Part shown: positions 58,799-64,000 of the stretch, one piece after another
How the letters are laid out: every line of letters begins with the position of its first letter
Position numbering within the stretch: position 1 is the first letter of the stretch
Source: Verrucomicrobiota bacterium
Lineage (GTDB): Bacteria; Verrucomicrobiota; Verrucomicrobiia; Limisphaerales; UBA9464
DNA length: 64,000 nt
Assembly (NCBI GenBank): GCA_017309115.1
Contig: JAFLEF010000022.1
Coordinates: 46,803-110,802, forward strand
Direction of reading: 5' to 3'
Made by a program: the position numbers and the translations under genes
The notes under the pieces: model-generated
What the model was told of the DNA's origin: nothing
Database searches by the model: none
What the model saw: only the letters and a program-made list of their open reading frames with translations

Positions 58799-60853
58799 TC
58801 AGTTGATTTCGAGTGGCGTTCCCTGGGCGAAGGCTCCGGAGGCCCGGATGGACCCCGGCGGAAAGCCGGGAGCCCGAATGCGCAGGCGGCGGCCATCCCA
58901 ATCCCAGGAGACCTGACCCAGACGCGTGCGAAGTCCAGTGACCGACATGCGCTCGGGGAGCCAGGCGTCGGGAACTCCGGCGCCAATGACCAATTGCGGC
59001 TGAAGATTGGATTCGTCGACGAACGCGAGCATCGCCAGTTGAAGGAGGGCGACCTCGGCTGCGGTTCCGTAATGTGGGGAGACGTAAGGAGGATTCACCC
59101 AGCCGCGCACTTTTTCCCAGCGATCGAAACTGTTCTCTTCGCCGTTGCCGTCCCACCAGGAGTACAGACCGGGTGACGCTTGGTTGTCCCAGAGCCAGCG
59201 AAGATCCTGCCAAGCGCGATCCCGATTGCCGAGGAGCAGCCATTGGTGGGCGGCGGCCACCATGAGTGAAGGCCAGATTGGGCGCTCCCGGAGTTGGCCA
59301 TCGGGCGAGTGAGTTTTGGCGCGGTCGGCTTCCAGTAGTTCGCGATAGGGCGACGAGACATTCGCAATCCATGACGGGTGAAGTCCGCCCGTGCCCAAGC
59401 GCTCGGTGTGGAACTCGGGTCGGGTCAAGGCCACGTTCCAGGCTTTTCGCAGATCAGCAGCCAGCGCTGCGGCCCGATCGGCTCGGGTGCGATCCTTGGT
59501 GCGCAGGAAATAGTTTACCGCGCTACGCAGGCCCACATAGGTCGACGCGTTGACCAACAAGATCGGGCGGCGGAGTTCGATCCGACCCCAGATCAATCCG
59601 TCGCGCGCCGGTTCCGCAACCAAATCCGCCTCGGCGGGAAGAATGCCGCGGGGAACCAACGGTCCCGCCCAGCTGCGGCGCACTGGCTCGGTGGACGTGA
59701 GCAGCTCCTCGATTAGTTGGAGCTTGCGTTGGACGTGGGGCTTGAGGAACTGGTCGAACTTGGCGTCGTTGAGCATTCCCGCCACTTCGGTGACCGTCCA
59801 GAGCGACAATCCGGGGCCGTCGGCTTCTGCGCCAAAGGGGCCGAAGAATTCTTCGCGGGCAAAGGGAGTGCAAAGTTGCCGAGCGACCTCGATCTGACCC
59901 GCCCGAGCCAGGGCAATCACGATCAGGGCGCCTTCGCGAACGGAGTTCAGGGGCGCATGGTTGGGATCGGCGGGCCGGGTTTCGTCGCCTACCAACCCCA
60001 TCATCAGTTGGGCGATCTGGGCGTTAAGGCTGTTGGTGAAACGCGAGTCCGGCAGATTGAGCCCGAGTTCGGTCCGGGAGGTGGTCCACTTGAGGGGATT
60101 GGGTGCGGATGGTTTCCGGTCCTCGATGCTCAATGTGACGTCCCGGTCGAACACCAGTACTACCCGGCCCCAGCCATTGAGACGGTCCTGTTCGGTTTGC
60201 TCGGTTTGGTTCACCACGATCCGCGGACCGCTGCCCATGGCAGTGGTGGTGGCTTCGCCGGCCGAAAGGTTGGTGGGATTTTGGTACCCGAGCCGAACTT
60301 CCCGGGGCATCTGGGCGGGCGTGATGGCCCAGCGATCGTTGAGACGGACCGATCGGCCATCCCAGGCGGCGTTGGTGAGCGGACCGCCAGCGGGTCCGAC
60401 CGAGCGAATGGCCAGAACCATGCGGGGTTGGCGGAGGCTGGTGGCATCGAGTCGCCAGCGGCGACCGTCGGGAAGGGACCAGGTGGCGAGGTATTCCGGG
60501 GTCTCTGTGCGCACTCCGGGAATGCCCCGGGTGCGAGGCCAGACCCAGGACTGCTGGATCTCCTTCATCGGCATGAAGTCGCTGGCGACTTCGACCTCAC
60601 CCTCTTCGTTCTCGACCACGATTTGCACCCCGAAACTGCCGAACGAGGGACTGAAGCTACCGCCCGGCTCGAGGTAGGCCTTTTCAGATTCAGGGGAACC
60701 CGGAACCCCCAACACCATGTGGCCGTAGCCCCGGGGCCAGACCCCGCTGGGACGCGCCTCCATGGCGTCGAGAATGGTTTGCCGTTCGCTGGCGAATCCG
60801 ACGGCGGCCATTAGAAGGCTCAAGCCGGCGGCCAGAAGGAACGGATTCGTCAT
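58799..60853 (-). CDS. Secreted (alpha/alpha)6-toroid glycosidase-like protein
   Basis: 684 residues. Signal peptide (FLLAAGLSLLMAAVGFASER), a beta-sandwich N-terminal half (MVLGVPGSPESEKAYLEPGG ... WALPDGRRWR-type strands), then a helical domain from about residue 280 (SVREGALIVIALARAGQIEV; GPGLSLWTVTEVAGMLNDAK; RPIWPSLMVAAAHQWLLLGN; YSWWDGNGEENSFDRWEKVR, GWVNPPYVSPHYGTAAEVAL) and a small C-terminal beta domain. The layout is that of six-hairpin glycoside hydrolases. Acidic residues such as those in DGNGEEN could be catalytic, but no GH family is assigned. Confidence 0.72.
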   Translation of the reverse strand: MTNPFLLAAGLSLLMAAVGFASERQTILDAMEARPSGVWPRGYGHMVLGVPGSPESEKAYLEPGGSFSPSFGSFGVQIVVENEEGEVEVASDFMPMKEIQQSWVWPRTRGIPGVRTETPEYLATWSLPDGRRWRLDATSLRQPRMVLAIRSVGPAGGPLTNAAWDGRSVRLNDRWAITPAQMPREVRLGYQNPTNLSAGEATTTAMGSGPRIVVNQTEQTEQDRLNGWGRVVLVFDRDVTLSIEDRKPSAPNPLKWTTSRTELGLNLPDSRFTNSLNAQIAQLMMGLVGDETRPADPNHAPLNSVREGALIVIALARAGQIEVARQLCTPFAREEFFGPFGAEADGPGLSLWTVTEVAGMLNDAKFDQFLKPHVQRKLQLIEELLTSTEPVRRSWAGPLVPRGILPAEADLVAEPARDGLIWGRIELRRPILLVNASTYVGLRSAVNYFLRTKDRTRADRAAALAADLRKAWNVALTRPEFHTERLGTGGLHPSWIANVSSPYRELLEADRAKTHSPDGQLRERPIWPSLMVAAAHQWLLLGNRDRAWQDLRWLWDNQASPGLYSWWDGNGEENSFDRWEKVRGWVNPPYVSPHYGTAAEVALLQLAMLAFVDESNLQPQLVIGAGVPDAWLPERMSVTGLRTRLGQVSWDWDGRRLRIRAPGFPPGSIRASGAFAQGTPLEIN

Positions 60854-60904
60854 GGGACGATTAGACGCTGGCGGGCCCTGCTTCGTCCAGCGGGGGATGC
60901 CGGG

Positions 60905-61240
60905 GGAAGCTGAGAGCTGAGAGCTGAGAGGTCGGAAGGGGAAGGGGAAGGGGTAAGCGGTAAGCGGTAAGCGGTAAGCGGTAAGCGGGTAGGGCGACGC
61001 TCTGCGGGGCCGATTGCGGGTGGGGGGCGTAGCCGCCGACGGAAGGAGGCGCCATTTAGTCTACTGACGCGTTGATTGGAAACTGGCGCGTGGAGTCTGC
61101 CAGCCGAGTCAGCGCCTCGTTCCCTCGGCGGCTACGGTAGGGCGAGTGACGCGTCATTCGCCGAGACGCGAACGGCTCCGCGGAGCGTCGCCCTACCGGC
61201 ATTTCTCTCTCAACTCTCAACTTTCAACTCTCAACTCAGC
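60905..61240. repeat. Heptamer tracts plus element with AGGGCGACGCTC inverted ends
   Basis: AGCTGAGAGCTGAGAGCTGA (from 60909), then GGAAGG units, then five GGTAAGC heptamers (60954-60987). GGTAGGGCGACGCTCTGCGG at 60987-61006 is inverted, with small differences, at about 61180-61199, bounding a roughly 210-base element containing GTAGCCGCCGACGGAAGGAG and GCGCCTCGTTCCCTCGGCGG. It ends with CTCTCAACTCTCAACTTTCA heptamers (61203-61236) just after the guanylyltransferase stop. Confidence 0.72.
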
Positions 61241-62392
61241 TCACACCAGCTTCGCGAGCTTCTTGTCGGCGGCGAGTTTCTTGACGAGTTCCTTGATCTT
61301 CTGGGCCTCGGCCTTGGTGGCCACAAGGGTCGAATCGTCGGCCAGCACGATAATGCTGTCCTTCACGCCCACCAGGGTGATCGGAGTCCGGTTCTTGGTG
61401 CGGGCGTCGTAGACCACGTTGCGGGCGGCGTCCACCTGAACCAGTTCGCCCACGGCAGCGTTGCCATCGGCATCCTGCTTCACATGGCGGGCGAGGGCTG
61501 GCCAGGCGCCAAGGTCGTCCCAGGAGAATGCTCCATCCGCCAAGACCACGTTCTGCGCCTTTTCCATGAGGGCGTAGTCCACACTGACCTTGCGGATCTC
61601 GGGATATTCTTTGGCCAGGATGCGGGTGAGTGCTTTGGGTCCCTTGCCGGCGGCGGCAAACCAGCGCTGGCACGCCGCGTTCATGTCGGGCTGATGCTTT
61701 TCCAGAGCGTTGGTCACCGTGACGAACGACCAGACAAACATGCCGGCGTTCCAGCGGTAGCTGCCGGAGTTCACGTACTCGATGGCCTTCTCCAGGACGG
61801 GCTTTTCGACGAACTGTTCGGCTTTGTGGAAGGTGGTGCGGTAGCGCTTCACGCCGGCCGGTGGGGGTAGGGCAGCCGGATCGTGACGGATATAGCCGTA
61901 GCCGGTTTCGGGTCCGGTGGGCTTGATGCCGATCGTGACGATGACTTGTCCGCGGGACGCTAGGTCCAAACTGTCGGCCAGCACCTGTTGGAACTTGGCC
62001 TCATCAGGAATCACATGGTCGGCGGGCAACACGGCCATGGTGGCGGTGGTCGAGCGGGCACCCACAATGGCGGCTCCGAGCGTGATGGCGGCGCAGGTGT
62101 CGCGGCCGATCGGCTCGGCCACTACATTTTCCGCGGGCAGCTTGGGCAGTTGTTTGCGGACCGCCGCGGCCTGAACGGCGTTGGTGATGATCAGGATGTT
62201 TTCCCGAGGCACCAGCGGCAGGACCCGGTCTACCGCCTGTTGCAGGAACGACCGTTTGCCAAGCAGCGTGATCAGCTGCTTGGGAGTGGCCTCCCGGCTT
62301 ACCGGCCAGAAGCGTTCACCCCGGCCTCCGGCCATGATGATGACGTAATGATCTTTGTTCGGGCCGGCGGAACGCTTGGAGGAGGTGCTCAT
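61241..62392 (-). CDS. manC: Mannose-1-phosphate guanylyltransferase
   Basis: 383 residues from the ATG complementing 62390-62392. Nucleotidyltransferase motifs: VIIMAGGRGERFWPVSREAT and PKQ, VVAEPIGRDTCAAITLGAAI, VLPADHVIPDEAKF, ETGYGYIRHD, FVEKPVLEKAIEYVNSGSYR, WNAGMFVW, and VSVDYALMEKAQNVVLADGA with WDDLGAW. The C-terminal beta-helix repeats are short; no phosphomannose isomerase domain is present. It makes GDP-mannose for glycans. Its start overlaps the trpA stop by 4 bases, an unexpected partner. Confidence 0.9.
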   Translation of the reverse strand: MSTSSKRSAGPNKDHYVIIMAGGRGERFWPVSREATPKQLITLLGKRSFLQQAVDRVLPLVPRENILIITNAVQAAAVRKQLPKLPAENVVAEPIGRDTCAAITLGAAIVGARSTTATMAVLPADHVIPDEAKFQQVLADSLDLASRGQVIVTIGIKPTGPETGYGYIRHDPAALPPPAGVKRYRTTFHKAEQFVEKPVLEKAIEYVNSGSYRWNAGMFVWSFVTVTNALEKHQPDMNAACQRWFAAAGKGPKALTRILAKEYPEIRKVSVDYALMEKAQNVVLADGAFSWDDLGAWPALARHVKQDADGNAAVGELVQVDAARNVVYDARTKNRTPITLVGVKDSIIVLADDSTLVATKAEAQKIKELVKKLAADKKLAKLV

Positions 62393-63198
62393 GATTTGAT
62401 CGCTTGGGAGAGGGATGAAACAAAGGCCGACACCTCGGAGACAAGCTCGGGATTGCGTCCGAGGGTGGCAATTCGATGGACGACGGCGCTGCCGACCACG
62501 ATGGCCTCGGCGTGTTGAGCCACGGCCCGGGCCTGTTCTGGATTGGAAATCCCGAAGCCGACGGCGATGGGCAGGGGGCTGTGAGCCCGGATTTTTGCCG
62601 TCATTTCGCCAATGGTATCGCTGATTTTGGACTGCATGCCGGTGACGCCTTCCCGGCTGACGTAGTAGATGAATCCCTTGGCTCGGGGGGCTATGAGCGC
62701 GATGCGTTCTTCGGGAGTCGTTGGGGCGATCAGGTAAATCGGGCACAATCCGGCCTCGGACATCAGGACTTCGTAATTCTCCGATTCTTCCGGCGGGAGG
62801 TCGAGCACCAGGAGGCCATCCACCCCGGCTTGGGCGGCGGCTTGGATGAAGTTTCGCAGACCGACGCGGTGTAGGAGGTTGAAGTAGATGTAGAGCACCA
62901 GCGGGATCTGGGATTCCCGGCGGATGGCGGCGACGGTCTCGAGGACTCGGGGCGGGTTAGTGCCGCTTTCAAGGCCTCGTTGGGCGGCCAGCTGATTGAC
63001 CATGCCATCGGCCAAGGGGTCGCTGAAGGGTACCCCCAGTTCCAGGACATCCACGCCGGCCCGGTCGAAGGCGAGGGCCAGTTGGTGCGTGGCTTCCAGG
63101 TCCGGATCTCCGGCTCCGATGTAAATGACCAAGCCTTTTTGTCCCCGGGAACGGAGGTCGGCAAACCTTTGAGCAATACGATTCACGCGGCGGGACAC
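62389..63198 (-). CDS. trpA: Tryptophan synthase alpha subunit
   Basis: About 269 residues from GTG 63198, which has AGGGAAG five bases before it; GTG 63186 is a possible alternative. Motifs: LVIYIGAGDPDLEATHQLAL, VDVLELGVPFSDPLADGMVN (catalytic Glu and Asp), QIPLVLYIYFNLLHRVGLRN, GVDGLLVLDLPPEESENYEV, FIYYVSREGVTGMQ and IAVGFGISNPEQARAVAQHA. It cleaves indole-glycerol phosphate to indole and G3P. trpB and the rest of the pathway are not in the window; the gene is followed by and coupled to a GDP-mannose gene. Confidence 0.93.
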   Translation of the reverse strand: MSRRVNRIAQRFADLRSRGQKGLVIYIGAGDPDLEATHQLALAFDRAGVDVLELGVPFSDPLADGMVNQLAAQRGLESGTNPPRVLETVAAIRRESQIPLVLYIYFNLLHRVGLRNFIQAAAQAGVDGLLVLDLPPEESENYEVLMSEAGLCPIYLIAPTTPEERIALIAPRAKGFIYYVSREGVTGMQSKISDTIGEMTAKIRAHSPLPIAVGFGISNPEQARAVAQHAEAIVVGSAVVHRIATLGRNPELVSEVSAFVSSLSQAIKS

Positions 63199-63239
63199 TG
63201 CCGCTTCCCTGGAGGTGGAGGCAAGAGACCACTCGCTTG

Positions 63240-63990
63240 GGAAAGTTGAGAGCGAGGGAAAACGTGGGAGGGGATATTTGGAGAGATGGTGAAGGGGTCG
63301 CGAAGCGTTTGGACTGCGGCAGCCCTCTGCCGCTTTGGGGCGGGTGGAGGACATGCGAGGTGTCAGATGACTCAACGCGTCAGCCGCCGGGACGAGAAAG
63401 CGGTCGATTCAGAGGGGAGGGGTGATCCGCAGATTGAACACAGATTGGCGCAGATTTTTATGGGCATTGAGAGTCGGAGCAGCGGTAGGGCGAGGTTCCA
63501 CCAAGCCGTTTGGATAACTAGCTCGGGAAGGGGGATTGAATCTGGAAAACGTGAAAACAGGAAAGGGAACGGGAGCGAGGGAGAACGTGGGGGAGGATAT
63601 TTGGAGAGATGGTGAAGGGGTCGCGAAGCGTTTGGACTGCGGCGGCCCTCTGCCGCTTTGGGGCGGGTGGAGGACAAGCGAGGTGTCAGATGACTCAACG
63701 CGTCAGCCGCCGGGACGAGAGAGCGGTCGATTCAGAGGGGAGGGGTGATCCGCAGATTGAACACAGATTGGCGAAGATTTTTATGGGCATTGAGAGTCAG
63801 AGCAGCGGTCGGAGCCCAGCGGTAGGGCGAGGTTCCACCGAGCCGTTTGGATAACTAGCTCGGGAAGGGGGATTGAATCTGGAAAACATGAAAACAGGAA
63901 AGGGAACGAGCGAGGGAAAACGTGGGAGGGGATATTTGGAGAGATGGTGAAGGGGTCGCGAAGCGTTTATAGAGGTAGGAATGGGGGATT
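63240..63990. repeat. Tandem array of about 330-bp repeat units
   Basis: The sequence AGCGAGGG(A)GAAAACGTGGG starts units at about 63251, 63574 and 63909, giving spacings of 323 and 335 bases. Each unit carries GCGAAGCGTTTGGACTGCGG, TGCCGCTTTGGGGCGGGTGG, ATGACTCAACGCGTCAGCCG, a CGCAGATTGAACACAGATTG arm, and AGGGCGAGGTTCCACC. The second unit has a 12-base insertion. The third is cut short near 63968. Short open frames within the units are non-coding. Confidence 0.85.
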
Positions 63991-64000
63991 GACCCCACCC

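Noticed and set aside
63536-63748. Small repeated ORFs in the 63-kb tandem array
   Set aside because: They exist only because the repeat unit is copied; composition and lack of motifs indicate non-coding repeat DNA.

Overview
The window looks like a chromosomal stretch of a Verrucomicrobiota bacterium, most likely of the Limisphaerales/Pedosphaera type (old subdivision 3). This rests on several signs: high GC; three prepilin-type (FTLIELL) H-X-DG proteins; a planctomycete-type cytochrome DUF1549/DUF1553 plus DUF1501 pair next to a Tat/lipoprotein Gfo/Idh oxidoreductase; an ECF sigma factor fused to a membrane segment and carboxypeptidase-regulatory repeats; secreted beta-propeller/Ig proteins; and many intergenic repeats built on CGCAGATT. 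No tRNA, rRNA, CRISPR array or transposase gene was seen. The taxonomic call is an inference from gene content, not from a marker gene.

Layout. 1-8.3 kb: tail of an RCC1-like protein, a pseudopilin-like protein, the giant sigma-factor fusion, a secreted alpha/beta hydrolase, a LuxR-type response regulator and a second pseudopilin. 8.5-11.4 kb (minus): a tightly overlapping operon, DUF2892 membrane protein - CoA-disulfide reductase/rhodanese - unknown 142-aa protein - zinc-ribbon thioredoxin, preceded by a perfect palindrome lying on a TATACT -10 box. This looks like a reactive-sulfur/persulfide system. 11.9-15.5 kb (plus): a 1186-aa single polypeptide joining 2-oxoacid dehydrogenase E1alpha, E1beta, a lipoyl domain and a complete ketoacyl-ACP synthase III. 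15.5-19.9 kb: an accessory patch of three ankyrin-repeat genes (one frameshifted), an AbrB/PIN toxin-antitoxin pair and an orphan HicB-like antitoxin. 20-28.9 kb: an FkbM-type methyltransferase, an alpha/alpha-barrel gene broken by one in-frame stop, a small membrane protein, a secreted protein coupled to a third pseudopilin, and two large secreted propeller/Ig proteins.

28.9-36.7 kb: an AAA ATPase with a DUF4276 partner that is internally deleted and frameshifted. The pair is bracketed by a 34-bp direct repeat (30/34 identical) that is also the 3' end of the neighbouring Gfo/Idh gene. Then come the DUF1553/DUF1501 pair. 36.8-43.7 kb: secreted hydrolases, a glycine-rich secreted protein, folK-dapB and dapA with a lipoprotein gene and a strong terminator between them. 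43.9-49.3 kb: a Yip1-like protein followed by a MacA/MacB-like efflux operon with two separate permeases. 49.4-55 kb: a low-GC gene inserted inside a split repeat element, an ACT-domain protein, an amidohydrolase and a HerA-like (DUF853) ATPase. 55-58.6 kb: a TetR regulator with its own palindromic operator and a DevC/DevA/DevB-like ABC exporter. 58.8-63.2 kb: a secreted alpha/alpha-toroid protein and overlapping trpA - mannose-1-phosphate guanylyltransferase genes. 63.2-64 kb: a tandem array of about 330-bp repeat units.

The most unusual items are the E1-lipoyl-KAS III fusion, the direct-repeat-bracketed ATPase/DUF4276 module, the gene lodged in a split CGCAGATT element, and three families of small palindromic intergenic elements. 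All functional statements come from motifs read by eye; no database search was possible.
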